Counted from the first letter of the stretch, positions 9,894-19,411 are shown. The stretch is 64,000 nucleotides of DNA from Pseudomonas hormoni (GCF_018502625.1 NZ_CP075566.1:4715001-4779000); one strand, 5' to 3'. Notes: generated by a model from the sequence alone, not told the origin. Program-made: numbers and translations.

Positions 9894-11450
9894 GTGAGCC
9901 AGTCCCTGATCGCCGCCCTGCAAAACCCGGCCCTCTACCCGCATCCGGTAGACGGGTTCCAGGTCATCGAAACCCACATTTCCTGGGTGATTCTCACAGG
10001 CCCCTTTGCTTATAAAGTGAAGAAGCCGGTCAATTTCGGCTTCCTCGACTTCACTAGCCTCGATGCTCGCGAGCACTTCTGCGGTGAAGAGCTGCGCTTG
10101 AACCAGCGCCTGACCAATGACTTGTATCTCGAAGTGTTGCCGATCACTGGCAACGCTGAAGCACCGCAATTCGGTGGCGGCGGCCCAGTCGTCGATTACG
10201 CGTTGAAAATGCGTCAGTTCCCGCAAAGCCAGTTGCTCAGCACCCTGCAGGCCAACGGCGAATTGACCACCGCGCACATCGACGAGATGGCCGCACAGAT
10301 TGCTCAATTCCACCTCACCGCGCCAAAAGTGCCTGCCGAACACGAAGCCGGCACCCCGGACAGCGTCATGGCGCCGGTGCGGCAGAACTTCGAACAGATC
10401 CGCCCGTTCCTGAGTGACAAGGCCGACCTGCTGCAACTCGACGCCCTGCAAGCCTGGGCCGAAAGTAGCTTCGAACGCCTCAAGCCGCTGTTCGCCCAAC
10501 GCAAGGCCGAAGGCTTCATCCGCGAGTGCCACGGTGACATCCACCTGGGTAACGCCACCGTTATCGATGGCAAAGTCGTGATCTTCGACTGCATCGAATT
10601 CAACGAACCGTTCCGCTTCACCGACGTCTATGCCGACACCGGTTTCCTGGCGATGGACCTTGAAGACCGCGGCCTGAAGAGCCTGGCCCGTCGCTTCATC
10701 AGCCAATACCTGGAGTTGACCGGCGATTACCAGGGCCTGGAACTGCTGAACTTCTATAAAGCCTACCGCGCACTGGTTCGTGCCAAGGTCAGCCTGTTCA
10801 GCATGCCGGCCGAAGCCGACCCGGTGCAGCGCGCCACCACCCTGCGCCAGTACCGCAACTACGCCAACCTGGCGGAAAGCTACAGCACCATTCCTTCGCG
10901 CTTCATGGCCATTACTCACGGCGTTTCCGCTGTCGGCAAAAGTCATGTGGCCATGCGACTGGTGGAAGCGCTGGGCGCGATTCGCCTGCGCTCCGATGTA
11001 GAACGCAAACGCCTGTTCGGCGAGCAAACCGTCGCGAACGATCCGCAAGTCGGCATTTATAGCGCTGACGCCAGCGCCGCGACCTACACCCGCCTGCATG
11101 AAATTGCCGCCGTGATCCTGCGTGCCGGCTTCCCGGTGGTGGTCGATGCCACTTACCTCAAGCGCGATCAGCGTGATGGCGCGGCGAAAATCGCCGAAGC
11201 CACCGGCGCGCCGTTCCTGATCCTTGATTGCAACGCACCACAAGCGGTGATCGAAAGCTGGCTGGCCCTGCGTCAGGCCGACAAAAAGGATCCATCCGAC
11301 GCCAACCTGGCCGTTATCGCCGCTCAGCAAGCCAGTCGTGAAGCCCTGACGCCTGAAGAAATTCTGTGCAGCAAGCGCGTTCAGACCAATGAAAGCGGAA
11401 CCCTCGACACCGTCGTTGCGCAAATTCGCCAACGCTTGCCGGGGCTGTAA
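9894..11450 (+). CDS. Aminoglycoside-phosphotransferase-like / P-loop kinase fusion
   Basis: This 518-residue two-domain protein has an N-terminal kinase-like half with the APH catalytic loop CHGDIHLGN and the downstream metal aspartate in FDCIEFNEPFRF, at about residues 210-240. The C-terminal half is a P-loop ATPase or kinase with Walker A GVSAVGKSH at about residue 345 and a later DATYLKRDQRD block. Both halves look catalytically intact, but the substrate is unknown. It uses a GTG start at 9894 with AAGGA upstream. The family is conserved in Pseudomonas and is not a known resistance determinant. Confidence 0.85.
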   Translation: MSQSLIAALQNPALYPHPVDGFQVIETHISWVILTGPFAYKVKKPVNFGFLDFTSLDAREHFCGEELRLNQRLTNDLYLEVLPITGNAEAPQFGGGGPVVDYALKMRQFPQSQLLSTLQANGELTTAHIDEMAAQIAQFHLTAPKVPAEHEAGTPDSVMAPVRQNFEQIRPFLSDKADLLQLDALQAWAESSFERLKPLFAQRKAEGFIRECHGDIHLGNATVIDGKVVIFDCIEFNEPFRFTDVYADTGFLAMDLEDRGLKSLARRFISQYLELTGDYQGLELLNFYKAYRALVRAKVSLFSMPAEADPVQRATTLRQYRNYANLAESYSTIPSRFMAITHGVSAVGKSHVAMRLVEALGAIRLRSDVERKRLFGEQTVANDPQVGIYSADASAATYTRLHEIAAVILRAGFPVVVDATYLKRDQRDGAAKIAEATGAPFLILDCNAPQAVIESWLALRQADKKDPSDANLAVIAAQQASREALTPEEILCSKRVQTNESGTLDTVVAQIRQRLPGL

Positions 11451-11541
11451 GAAAGTATTTCAGCCGTGGAGCCTTCGCCGGCTTCACGGCTGTTAAATAG
11501 TGGCACTATACTGGCGTCATAAAACCAACAGGTGATGTGAC

Positions 11542-11886
11542 ATGAGCCAGCCCAAATTTCTCGACACCCCGCTTTTTGCCTTGCTGCACAAAGACGACAT
11601 CACAGGTTTCAACAACGAACGTCCAAAAGACGGACCTATCGACATGGTCGGTGGTGATTTCCGTGGCCTGGACCTGCGTGAGCTGAACGCCGACGGTGTC
11701 GACTTTACCGACGCCTATTTCCGTTCCGCCGACTTGCGCGGCATCGACTTCACTCATTCCAACCTTGAAGGGGCCAGCCTGGCCCACGCGCAGATTTCCG
11801 GCGCCTACTTTCCCCCGGAACTGAGTGCCGACGAAATCCTGATGTCGATGAATTTCGGCACACGCCTGCGTTATCGCACCCGTTAA
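11542..11886 (+). CDS. Small pentapeptide-repeat protein
   Basis: This 114-residue protein has a central block of A(D/N)LXX-type repeats (DFRGLDLRELNADGVDF..., with DLRGIDF and LEGASLAHAQI later), about eight units, enough for a short right-handed beta helix. It is much smaller than the Qnr and MfpA DNA mimics, and there is no signal peptide. The function is unknown. An imperfect-loop hairpin without a T-tract (GTCCAGCG / CGCTGGAC, 11907-11933) follows the stop. Confidence 0.85.
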   Translation: MSQPKFLDTPLFALLHKDDITGFNNERPKDGPIDMVGGDFRGLDLRELNADGVDFTDAYFRSADLRGIDFTHSNLEGASLAHAQISGAYFPPELSADEILMSMNFGTRLRYRTR

Positions 11887-12130
11887 AAACGACCGATATT
11901 CAATACGTCCAGCGCCCCCGCCTTGCGCTGGACTGTGGGCATTTTCAGCTTGAGAACCTGACACCCTCCTGCCTGTTCCCATCGTGTTCGCGTACTTTTA
12001 CGCCGCTCAACGGACTTGCCTCTTAGAAGCATTTGCTCCGAAACCGACCAAACAATCACGCTTTTCCTACTGATGGCTACACTCCTCAGAAGCTTGCCCA
12101 CGCACCGTTCGGCCGTCGCAAGGAGGCTTG

Positions 12131-12403
12131 ATGAATGATGAACTGCAGCACCTGAAGAATCTTGGCAAGACGTCGGCGCAATGGCTGCATGCCGTGGGCA
12201 TCCACAGCGCCTCGGACTTGCGTCGCCTGGGGGCGGTGGATGCTTATCGGGCCGTGCGCACACGCGGATTTCGGGCATCCAAGGTGTTGTTGTATGCGAT
12301 CGAAGGCGCTTTGATGGACGTGCACTGGAACGACATTCCCGCCGAGCGCAAGGAAGCCCTGAATAAACAGCTGGAAGCGATCTCGTCACGCCACAAGAAT
12401 TGA
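12131..12403 (+). CDS. TfoX/Sxy C-terminal-domain protein
   Basis: This 90-residue protein consists only of the TfoX C-terminal helical domain (LKNLGKTSAQWLHAVGI, LRRLGAVDAYRAVR, ALMDVHWNDIPAERKEAL). The N-terminal TfoX domain of competence regulators is missing, as is common for stand-alone members of this family. A strong AGGAGG sits 4 nt before the ATG at 12131. No role in competence can be claimed. Confidence 0.85.
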   Translation: MNDELQHLKNLGKTSAQWLHAVGIHSASDLRRLGAVDAYRAVRTRGFRASKVLLYAIEGALMDVHWNDIPAERKEALNKQLEAISSRHKN

Positions 12404-12538
12404 ACGGGCGCAGCCGTCATGTACTTGCTGAACCAGCAGGTTACGCAGAGCGCGCTCAAGAGCTCACCCTGCAACCCAGTGTTTACAGGGCTTTCCGGCA
12501 ACCGGCAGGTGATTTTCAAATAAATGAAGAATCAGCGG

Positions 12539-12570
12539 TTGACTTGGTAATGAGAATCGCTATGATTATC
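12539..12570 (+). promoter_or_regulatory. prrF promoter overlapped by a Fur box
   Basis: TTGACT (12539-12544) and TATGAT (12561-12566) are separated by 16 nt. A Fur-box-like sequence (TAATGAGAATCGCTATGATT, continuing ATC; 12548-12570) covers the spacer and the -10 element, so iron-loaded Fur would block transcription. This is the arrangement known for PrrF genes. Confidence 0.85.
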
Positions 12571-12572
12571 AC

Positions 12573-12684
12573 AACTGGTCGCGAGACTGGTCGATATTTG
12601 AAAAGCCCTTGGTTCGGACTCTCAGATATCTCCTCATCAGGCTAATCACGGTTATTTGACCCGGCTCTTGCCGGGTCTTTTTTT
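12573..12684 (+). ncRNA. prrF: PrrF iron-responsive small RNA
   Basis: This RNA of about 112 nt starts near ACTGGTCGCGAG, contains the conserved pairing core CTCCTCATCAGGCTAATCAC (12630-12649), and ends in a terminator (ACCCGG, 6-nt loop, CCGGGT, then seven T; 12659-12684). PrrF RNAs act with Hfq to block translation of non-essential iron proteins when iron is low. Only one copy is present here, not the tandem pair of P. aeruginosa; fluorescens-group strains are known to keep the two copies apart. Its 3' end faces the heme operon. Confidence 0.93.
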
Positions 12685-12705
12685 GCCTGTGGAAAAGTAC
12701 CTTAT

Positions 12706-13557
12706 CTATTTGCCGAACTGCTTGCGCATCTCTGCACAATAATCCGGTGCCGGTGTGGCGGGCGTATACCAAACATAGTCAGCCATCTCATCCGTGACCT
12801 CACTGCCCTGCTGCGCCAGCATCAATACCGTTGGCGCTTCGGGCGCCCCCAGATCAAGTGTATGAATCGGCACACCCACATCCTTGCGCGCGTGATAAGC
12901 GCCGGCAAACAGCAATGCAGGTGTGGGTGCCGCCAGCAACCGCTCAGCCATGCGGCGGTCACGTTGCTGCTGAACCGCGAGCATCGCCGGCATTTGCGAG
13001 GCGGGCAGCAGGCCGCAATGGGACTCGCTGATCTGGGCCAGCAACTCAGCCTTCACCGGTGCGGTATTGGAGCGAGCGCCACTCAATATCGGCGTTCGGG
13101 CGTAGAAAGCACGCACCTCGACGGTGTCCAGATTGGCGGCCAGCAGTGGATACGGTTGGGTCAGGGCAAAACGGACGATCGGGCCGTAGAGATTCCAGTC
13201 CCAGCCAGGCTCCCAGGCCAATGCATCGGGCAAGTCGGTGGGCCGCGTCGAGGCATGACGAACATCATCGACGCGCTGTTGTTGATCCGGCGTGAGCATT
13301 TCCAACAGCAGACTGCCTTGCGGGCGCTGCTCTCCCAGCTCCTGCAATAACCAGCGTTGCAGTTCATGGTGATCGCGATTGTCATGCTGCTCCCCCACAA
13401 TCAGTCGCGAAGGCTTGGCCAGTCGCAGCACCAGTTCCTGCGCCGTCAGCGCCTGGCCGGTGCGCAGGTCGCGGATCTCGCCGACGATCGGTGGCGGCGT
13501 CGAAACATGCTGACAAGCACTGAGCACCAGCACAGCCAGAATCATCATTAAACGCAT
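12706..13557 (-). CDS. ChaN family heme-binding lipoprotein (PhuW-like)
   Basis: This 283-residue lipoprotein has signal MRLMMILAVLVLSAC (lipobox cysteine 15) and the ChaN domain (IVGEQHDNRDHH near residue 55, AYHARKDVG near 220). ChaN-family proteins bind stacked hemes at the outer membrane, and in P. aeruginosa the homologous PhuW is the last gene of the phu heme-uptake operon. Here it lies 21 bp after hmuV in the same position, so a role in heme acquisition is likely. Its stop is only about 20 bp from the convergent prrF terminator. Confidence 0.9.
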   Translation of the reverse strand: MRLMMILAVLVLSACQHVSTPPPIVGEIRDLRTGQALTAQELVLRLAKPSRLIVGEQHDNRDHHELQRWLLQELGEQRPQGSLLLEMLTPDQQQRVDDVRHASTRPTDLPDALAWEPGWDWNLYGPIVRFALTQPYPLLAANLDTVEVRAFYARTPILSGARSNTAPVKAELLAQISESHCGLLPASQMPAMLAVQQQRDRRMAERLLAAPTPALLFAGAYHARKDVGVPIHTLDLGAPEAPTVLMLAQQGSEVTDEMADYVWYTPATPAPDYCAEMRKQFGK

Positions 13558-13578
13558 GAGCTCCCCCCTATCAAAAAC

Positions 13579-14346
13579 CTAGCGGGCGATGATCAGCGGA
13601 TGCCCGCGCTCCGGGTGCTGTTGCACCAGCACTTCCAGCCCGAATACTGCCTTGAGCGGCTCAGGGCGCAACACCTGCTCGGGAGTGTCGAGCGCCACCG
13701 GGCGCCCGCCTTCGAGCAGTAACAGGCGATCACAATAACGCGCCGCCAGGTTCAGATCATGCAGGATCACCAACACGGACCCGCCGCGATCGGCAAACTC
13801 GCGCACCGCTTGCAAGGTGGTGTGCTGGTGCAGCGGATCGAGCATCGAAGTCGGCTCATCGAGCAGCAGCGTTTGCCCCACTTCGCCCGGCCAGAGTTGC
13901 GCCAGCACCCGCGCCAGATGCACCCGCTGTCGTTCGCCGCCGGACAACGCCAGATAGCTGCGACCGCTCAGATGCCCGGCATCGGCGGCCTGCAACGCGG
14001 CGGCGACGATTTCATCGTCCCGGACCCGGCCGCTCTGATGCGGTAAACGACCCATACCGACGACTTCCTCGACGCGAAAGGCGAAGTCCAGGGTCGAGGC
14101 TTGCGGCAATACCGCCAGACGCTGGGCTCGCTGTGCACCGGTCCAGTCACTCAACTCGCGCTCATCGAGCCACACGCTGCCATGATTCGCCGGCAACTCA
14201 CCACACAAGGCACCCAGCAACGTACTTTTGCCGGCACCGTTAGGCCCCAGTACGCCGAGGACTTCCCCCGGATTGAGCTCAAGCGTGATGTCCGTCAGGA
14301 CGATCTTGCGGCCCCGGAGGATTTGCAGATTTTGCGTTCGCAACAT
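13579..14346 (-). CDS. hmuV: Heme ABC transporter ATP-binding protein
   Basis: This 255-residue ATPase energises heme import. It has Walker [10 protein letters not shown], signature [15 protein letters not shown], Walker [12 protein letters not shown] and the H-loop histidine in [11 protein letters not shown]. The ATG at 14346 ([17 protein letters not shown]) shares one base with the stop of the permease gene. The open frame upstream inside hmuU is discounted because it is Arg/Gly-rich shadow sequence. Confidence 0.96.
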   Translation of the reverse strand: MLRTQNLQILRGRKIVLTDITLELNPGEVLGVLGPNGAGKSTLLGALCGELPANHGSVWLDERELSDWTGAQRAQRLAVLPQASTLDFAFRVEEVVGMGRLPHQSGRVRDDEIVAAALQAADAGHLSGRSYLALSGGERQRVHLARVLAQLWPGEVGQTLLLDEPTSMLDPLHQHTTLQAVREFADRGGSVLVILHDLNLAARYCDRLLLLEGGRPVALDTPEQVLRPEPLKAVFGLEVLVQQHPERGHPLIIAR

Positions 14347-15383
14347 CAGGCACGCCCTCGGAGCAGTAAATAGAGGAAGAACGGTGCGCCGATGAACGCG
14401 GTGACGATTCCGATCGGCAGTTCGGCGGGTGCCAGCGCCAGTCGTGCCACCAGATCGGCGAACAACAGGAGACTGGCGCCCGCCAGCACCGAGGCCGGCA
14501 ACAACACCCGATGATCGGGACCAGCCAGCAGACGCACCAGATGCGGCACCACCAACCCGACAAATCCGATCATCCCCGCCGCAGCCACTGCCGCGCCAAC
14601 ACCCAGCGCCGTGCAAAACACCAACTCGCGCTTGAGCCTTTCGACATCGATACCCAGGTGACCGGCCTCAGACTCTCCCAGCAGCAAGGCATTCAGGGCC
14701 TTGGCCCGGCGCGGCAACCACAACGCAACGCCGACACTGATCAGCAGCAACGGCCAGAGTCGCGAATAGCTGGCGCCATTGAGACTGCCCAGGTTCCAGA
14801 AGGTCAGCGTGCGCAGGGTCGCGTCGTCCGCCAGATAGGTGAACAGTCCCACTGCCGAGCCTGCCAGCGCCGTCAATGCGATACCCGCCAGGAGCATGGT
14901 CGCGACATTGGTTTGCCCGTTACGCCGGCCCAGTCGATACACCAGCGCGGTCACGCCAAGGCCACCCAGAAACGCGCACAGCGATAACAGATAAGGCCCG
15001 AAGGATTCCGGCAAACCGCCAAATACGGAACCGCCGACAATCGCAATCGCCGCGCCTAATGCCGCGCCACTGGAAACACCTACCAGGCCCGGATCGGCCA
15101 GCGGGTTGCGAAACAACCCCTGCATCGCTACGCCCGAGAGCGCCAGTACACCGCCCACCGCCAACCCCAGCAAGGTACGCGGCAGGCGAATTTGCCCGAG
15201 GATCAGTTCGGCCTGCTCCAGTCCGTCATGCGCTATAGGCAAGCCGATCATGCGCAACGTCGCACGCAAGGTATCGAGCAACGGCAGGCTCACCGGCCCC
15301 AGCGCCAATGACAGCCAGATCGCCAGCAAACACAGAAGGCTCAGGCCAATGAACAGCGTTCGGGGTTTTACCAGAACGGTCAT
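14346..15383 (-). CDS. hmuU: Heme ABC transporter permease (FecCD family)
   Basis: This 345-residue permease has about ten hydrophobic helices and the FecCD family landmarks [40 protein letters not shown] and [20 protein letters not shown]. It forms the inner-membrane channel for heme with HmuV and HmuT. It overlaps both neighbours by a few bases (4 nt with hmuT, 1 nt with hmuV). Confidence 0.96.
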   Translation of the reverse strand: MTVLVKPRTLFIGLSLLCLLAIWLSLALGPVSLPLLDTLRATLRMIGLPIAHDGLEQAELILGQIRLPRTLLGLAVGGVLALSGVAMQGLFRNPLADPGLVGVSSGAALGAAIAIVGGSVFGGLPESFGPYLLSLCAFLGGLGVTALVYRLGRRNGQTNVATMLLAGIALTALAGSAVGLFTYLADDATLRTLTFWNLGSLNGASYSRLWPLLLISVGVALWLPRRAKALNALLLGESEAGHLGIDVERLKRELVFCTALGVGAAVAAAGMIGFVGLVVPHLVRLLAGPDHRVLLPASVLAGASLLLFADLVARLALAPAELPIGIVTAFIGAPFFLYLLLRGRA

Positions 15384-16252
15384 TGGGCAGCCGTGCCCGG
15401 ATAGAAGCCGTCACTGATTTTTTTCAACGCCTGCGGCAATCGCGGGCCAAGCCCACCCACCAGCAGCGTCGGATCAAGCTCCATGACGCGCCCGTCCTTG
15501 GCGGCGCGGGTCGAGGACAGAATCGGGTTTTCCTTGAACAGCGCCACGCGCGCCGCCTCGCCGGTCAGTGCACGGTCGGCAAACACCAGCACTTCAGGGT
15601 CCAGGCTGATCAAGGACTCGTTGGAAAAAGGTTTGTAACCGGTGTGCGTCGCCAGATTGTGCCCGCCGGCCTTCTGGATCAACCAATCGGCGGCGGTGTC
15701 CTTGCCGGCGATCAGCGGCTTGCCGCCCGCGTGACCGAGCAGCACCAGTACACCAGGTGATGTTTGCGCCAGTTGTGCCTGGGTGACGCGGATTTTTTGT
15801 TGATCGAGTTGCTGCTGATAAGCCTCGAACAATTGCGCAGCCTTGTCTTCTGCGCCGAGCAACTTGCCCAACTGCTGCAAGTTCCCTTGCAGCGTCGGCA
15901 GATCCGGCCGGGCCGAGAACAGTTCGACTTGCACGCCCGCCGTACGAATCTGCGACAGCACCGCCGGCGGGCCCATTTCTTCGGTGCCGACCAGGATTTG
16001 CGGGCGTAAGCTCAGGACGCCTTCTGCGGACAACTGCCGCTGATAGCCGATGCTGGGTAACGCCTTGAGGGCTTCCGGATGCTGACTGGTGGTATCGACC
16101 CCCACCAGTTTTGATTCGCCGCCCAGCGCACTGACCCACTCTGACAAGGCCCCGCCGGCGCTGACCCAGCGTTGTGGCAACTCGGCCGCCGCGGCGTGAT
16201 GGCTGACAAGGAGTCCGACACACAACGCGGCAACGCGGGTACTCAGGCGCAT
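15380..16252 (-). CDS. hmuT: Heme ABC transporter periplasmic heme-binding protein
   Basis: This 290-residue periplasmic binding protein has signal peptide MRLSTRVAALCVGLLVSHHA ending AAA, then the two-lobed class III fold (RWVSAGGALSEWVSALGGES; LRPQILVGTEEMGPP; the conserved tail GGLGPRLPQAL). It carries heme to HmuUV. I chose the ATG at 16252, with AAGGAAG about 6-8 nt upstream; an in-frame extension upstream would put 44 hydrophilic residues before the signal. It is the first gene of hmuT-hmuU-hmuV-chaN; the outer-membrane receptor and the cytosolic HmuS are not in this window. Confidence 0.93.
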   Translation of the reverse strand: MRLSTRVAALCVGLLVSHHAAAAELPQRWVSAGGALSEWVSALGGESKLVGVDTTSQHPEALKALPSIGYQRQLSAEGVLSLRPQILVGTEEMGPPAVLSQIRTAGVQVELFSARPDLPTLQGNLQQLGKLLGAEDKAAQLFEAYQQQLDQQKIRVTQAQLAQTSPGVLVLLGHAGGKPLIAGKDTAADWLIQKAGGHNLATHTGYKPFSNESLISLDPEVLVFADRALTGEAARVALFKENPILSSTRAAKDGRVMELDPTLLVGGLGPRLPQALKKISDGFYPGTAAQ

Positions 16253-16348
16253 AAACAGCTTCCTTTTAAGGTTTTCCCAGGCATTGAAGTGACAGGCCAA
16301 GTATCCTCGGCGTCCGGCACCTGCACCCGACGGGCAAGGCGGCCATTT

Positions 16349-16367
16349 GATAATTGTTTGCATTTGA
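16349..16367 (-). promoter_or_regulatory. Candidate Fur box upstream of hmuT
   Basis: Read toward hmuT, the 19-mer TCAAATGCAAACAATTATC matches 12 of 19 positions of the classical Fur consensus, best in its right half. It sits about 100 bp upstream of hmuT, in the divergent space shared with the Rieske gene, so it could serve both. Confidence 0.55.
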
Positions 16368-16418
16368 ACGTCAAGCTCGGACATATCCGGTCACGAGCCG
16401 GCGGAGTTGAGGATAGAC

Positions 16419-16736
16419 ATGAAGTTTCTTTGCACAGGCTCTGAGCTGGCCGATTCCAGCAGCCGCGGTTTCGACCTCGACGGCCAGAAGCTCTTTGCCG
16501 TGCGCCGGGCCGGTCAGGTCTACGTTTACATCAACCGCTGCCCGCACCGTGGCGTCGGGCTGGAATGGACACCCGACCAGTTTCTTGACCCCAGCAACAG
16601 CCTGATCCAGTGCGCCACTCATGGCGCATTGTTCTTGATCGAAGACGGCGAGTGCGTCGCCGGCCCGTGCGCCGGGCAATCCCTGACCACCGTTGAAAGC
16701 CGCGAAGACGACCAAGGGATCTGGATCAATCTTTAA
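16419..16736 (+). CDS. Small Rieske [2Fe-2S] protein
   Basis: This 105-residue single-domain Rieske ferredoxin has cluster ligands in CPHRG and CATHG with the normal C-x-H ... C-x-x-H spacing. There is no signal peptide or membrane anchor, so it is probably a cytosolic electron carrier or oxygenase partner. The ATG at 16419 follows TGAGG by 6 nt. It is divergent from the heme-uptake operon and its last four bases overlap the end of convergent sfsA. The partner enzyme is unknown; no oxygenase lies nearby. Confidence 0.88.
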   Translation: MKFLCTGSELADSSSRGFDLDGQKLFAVRRAGQVYVYINRCPHRGVGLEWTPDQFLDPSNSLIQCATHGALFLIEDGECVAGPCAGQSLTTVESREDDQGIWINL

Positions 16737-17446
16737 CCGCCGAGCACCACCTCCAGACGCCGATCGACCACCATTTCTTCATGGGTCAAGCGCACGCCGT
16801 ATGCCAACACCTCGACCCCGCACGCCACTGCTTCTCGCAAAGCGGCCGCGTAGGCCGAATCGATTTCGTCTGCAGGACGCACGGCATCGATGCCGGTGAG
16901 GTTCACGCAATACAACTGCACCGCGCGAATTCCGTCCCGAGCCAAATGGGCCAACTCCCGTAAATGCTTGGCGCCACGCTGGGTGACTGCATCGGGAAAC
17001 GCCGCGACTGACGAGCCATCGAACCCCAGCGTGACGCTTTTGACTTCCACATACGCCGGCCCGCTCGGGTAATCGAGGCGAAAGTCGATGCGACTGCTTT
17101 CCTGACCGTAGGCCACTTCACGCTTCAGCTCGGTGAAACCGTTGAGTTCGCTGATGACGCCAGCCCTGAGCGCCTCTTCGATCAAACCGTTGGCTCGGCC
17201 GGTGTTCACGCAAAACAGCCGACCCTGAGGGGTTTCGCCAACTTCCCAGGTGCCCGGCAACTTGCGCTTGGGATCATTGGAACGACTGAACCACACCTGC
17301 CCGCCCTCGACCTGGCAATTGAGCATCGAGCCAGTGTTCGGGCAGTGAATGGTCAACAACTCGCCGCGAACGGTTTCGATATCGGCGAGAAAACGCTTGT
17401 ACCGCCGAATCAGACGACCTTCTTCGAGGGGAGGATGAAAACGCAT
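16733..17446 (-). CDS. sfsA: DNA/RNA nuclease SfsA
   Basis: This 237-residue SfsA protein has an OB-fold N-terminus ([26 protein letters not shown]) and a PD-(D/E)XK-type C-terminal nuclease-like core ([33 protein letters not shown]). It was first described as a sugar fermentation stimulation protein; nuclease activity is reported for family members. The start overlaps the TGA of the aminotransferase gene (TGATG). Confidence 0.95.
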   Translation of the reverse strand: MRFHPPLEEGRLIRRYKRFLADIETVRGELLTIHCPNTGSMLNCQVEGGQVWFSRSNDPKRKLPGTWEVGETPQGRLFCVNTGRANGLIEEALRAGVISELNGFTELKREVAYGQESSRIDFRLDYPSGPAYVEVKSVTLGFDGSSVAAFPDAVTQRGAKHLRELAHLARDGIRAVQLYCVNLTGIDAVRPADEIDSAYAAALREAVACGVEVLAYGVRLTHEEMVVDRRLEVVLGG

Positions 17447-18618
17447 CAGCCTTGCCAGCTCTTCAAGCCGCGAGCGATGCGCTCGACCGCTTCCTGCAGG
17501 CGCGGGAGACTTTGGGTGTAGGCAAACCGAACGTGATGGCCGGCCTGATAACGCCCGAAGTCGAGCCCCGGCGTGATCGCCACATGCTCGGTTTCGAGAA
17601 AGTGCCGGCAGAATGCGAAGGCATCGCCACCGAACTTGCTGATATCGGCGTACAAATAGAACGCCCCTTCCGGCTCGACGGCGATACCGAAACCCAACTC
17701 CCGCAAGGCGGGCAAGAGGAAATCACGGCGGCGGCCGAATTCGGCGCGACGCTCTTCCAGGATGGCGATGGTCGCGGGTTCGAAACAGGCCAGCGCTGCG
17801 TGCTGGGCCATGCTTGGGGCACTGATGTAAAGGTTCTGCGCAAGCTTTTCCAGCTCACCGACCGCCGCTTCGGGCGCCACCAGCCAGCCAAGCCGCCAGC
17901 CGGTCATGCCAAAATACTTCGAAAAACTATTGAGCACGAAGGCGTTGTCGTCGACTTCCAGCACGCTGGCCGCGTCGGTGCCGTAAGTCAGGCCGTGATA
18001 GATCTCGTCCACCACCAGATGGCCGTGGCGTTCCTTGATCGCGGTCGACAGCCCCGCCAGCTCGTCGCGGGTCAGAATCGTTCCGGTCGGGTTGGCCGGC
18101 GATGCCACCAACGCGCCGACGCTGTCGTGATCCCAATGACGGGCGATCAGGTCCGGTGTCAGTTGATAACGTACGTCCGGACCTACAGGAACAAGCTGCG
18201 CCGCGCCTTCCACCAACCGCAGGAAATGCCGGTTGCACGGGTAACCCGGGTCTGCCAGCAGCCAGTGTTTGCCCGGATCCACCAGCAAGGCGCTGGCCAG
18301 CAGCAACGCGCCGGAACCGCCGGGCGTGATGAGGATTCGCTGAGGGTCGATGTTCAAACCGTAACGCTGTTGATAGAAGCCTGAAATCGCTTCACGCAGC
18401 TCGGGAATGCCACGGGCGGCGGTGTAACGGGTCTTCCCCGCCGTCAGTGCGGCCTGCCCGGCCTGGATGATCGGCTCGGCGGTGGTGAAGTCCGGTTCGC
18501 CGATTTCCAGGTGAATCACATCGTGGCCGGCGGCTTGCAGTTCATTGGCCCGCGCCAGCAGCGCCATGACATGGAACGGTTCGATCGCGCGACTGCGGGC
18601 ACTGTAGGACTGAGCCAT
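17446..18618 (-). CDS. PLP-dependent class I/II aminotransferase
   Basis: This fold-type I aminotransferase of 390 residues has PLP lysine in [16 protein letters not shown], the cofactor aspartate region [12 protein letters not shown], the substrate-binding ASPANPTGT loop and the C-terminal arginine in [14 protein letters not shown]. It resembles aspartate- and alanine-type transaminases of subgroup I-gamma; the substrate cannot be read from sequence. It is cotranscribed with sfsA. Confidence 0.92.
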   Translation of the reverse strand: MAQSYSARSRAIEPFHVMALLARANELQAAGHDVIHLEIGEPDFTTAEPIIQAGQAALTAGKTRYTAARGIPELREAISGFYQQRYGLNIDPQRILITPGGSGALLLASALLVDPGKHWLLADPGYPCNRHFLRLVEGAAQLVPVGPDVRYQLTPDLIARHWDHDSVGALVASPANPTGTILTRDELAGLSTAIKERHGHLVVDEIYHGLTYGTDAASVLEVDDNAFVLNSFSKYFGMTGWRLGWLVAPEAAVGELEKLAQNLYISAPSMAQHAALACFEPATIAILEERRAEFGRRRDFLLPALRELGFGIAVEPEGAFYLYADISKFGGDAFAFCRHFLETEHVAITPGLDFGRYQAGHHVRFAYTQSLPRLQEAVERIARGLKSWQG

Positions 18619-18952
18619 TAGCCTTCCTTCAACAGGGAAAAAAACCGATTCTACCCAAGCGCAGGAACGAGCGAGAACCTAAAGCGGTCAGACGCGTTAA
18701 GACCCTGGCCACAAACGACTCATGCGAGTGCGCAAGGTTTGACTAAAATCATTAATTGATCAGGTCTCCAGCACCACCAGTCAAGGCTTTGCAATCATTT
18801 GCAAGCCCTTCGGGCCACTACCTCGACATCCGGGAGTAGCGCGGCCCGATTTGATCTGGTAAGTTCGCCCGCTTGCAGCCGCAGGGCCGGCAGGTGTCGG
18901 TGATGGAGCAATCCTGCGCAGATGGATTACAAGAGTAGAGGCGGTCCATTTC
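18619..18952. other. Intergenic region before dksA
   Basis: The 334 bp separate the divergent aminotransferase and dksA genes and contain no convincing gene. A near-perfect dyad GGCTTTGCAA-TCAT-TTGCAAGCC lies at 18785-18807, and an AT-rich patch (TTGACTAAAATCATTAATTG) precedes it at about 18737-18756. These probably belong to the dksA promoter/leader. Confidence 0.5.
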
Positions 18953-19393
18953 ATGCCCACCCAAGCAAAGCAGCAAAATCAGTCGATCAGCGGCTTCGAA
19001 CCCTACAAAGAAGTAAAGGGCGAGGAGTACATGGGCAAACCCATGCGCGCTCACTTCACCAAGATCCTGAACAAGTGGAAACAGGACTTGATGCAGGAAG
19101 TCGACCGCACGGTTGATCACATGAAGGACGAAGCGGCCAACTTCCCTGACCCGGCAGATCGTGCCAGCCAGGAAGAAGAATTCAGCCTTGAATTGCGCGC
19201 CCGCGACCGTGAGCGCAAGTTGATCAAGAAGATCGACAAGACGCTGCAATTGATCGAAGACGAAGAATATGGCTGGTGCGAGTCCTGCGGCGTCGAGATC
19301 GGCGTCAAGCGACTGGAAGCCCGCCCTACCGCCGACATGTGCGTTGACTGCAAGACCCTGGCGGAAATCAAGGAAAAGCAAGTCGGCAAGTAA
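18953..19393 (+). CDS. dksA: RNA polymerase-binding transcription factor DksA
   Basis: This 146-residue DksA acts with ppGpp in the secondary channel of RNA polymerase. It has the coiled-coil tip with the essential acidic pair in DPADRASQEEEF, the basic helix RDRERKLIKKIDKTL, and a complete C4 zinc finger (CESCG and CVDC). The ATG at 18953 has AGAGG about 11 nt upstream, somewhat long spacing. A terminator and a REP element follow, then gluQ, the usual dksA-gluQ order in Pseudomonas. Confidence 0.97.
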   Translation: MPTQAKQQNQSISGFEPYKEVKGEEYMGKPMRAHFTKILNKWKQDLMQEVDRTVDHMKDEAANFPDPADRASQEEEFSLELRARDRERKLIKKIDKTLQLIEDEEYGWCESCGVEIGVKRLEARPTADMCVDCKTLAEIKEKQVGK

Positions 19394-19411
19394 TCTCGAC
19401 TTGAACGAAGA

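Noticed and set aside
9894..11450. Aminoglycoside resistance gene
   Set aside because: It has the APH catalytic loop but is fused to a P-loop domain and lies in core sequence; the fold alone does not show drug substrate use.
11542..11886. Quinolone-resistance (Qnr-like) pentapeptide protein
   Set aside because: At 114 residues it is about half the needed length and lacks the Qnr loops; it is a small repeat protein of unknown role.
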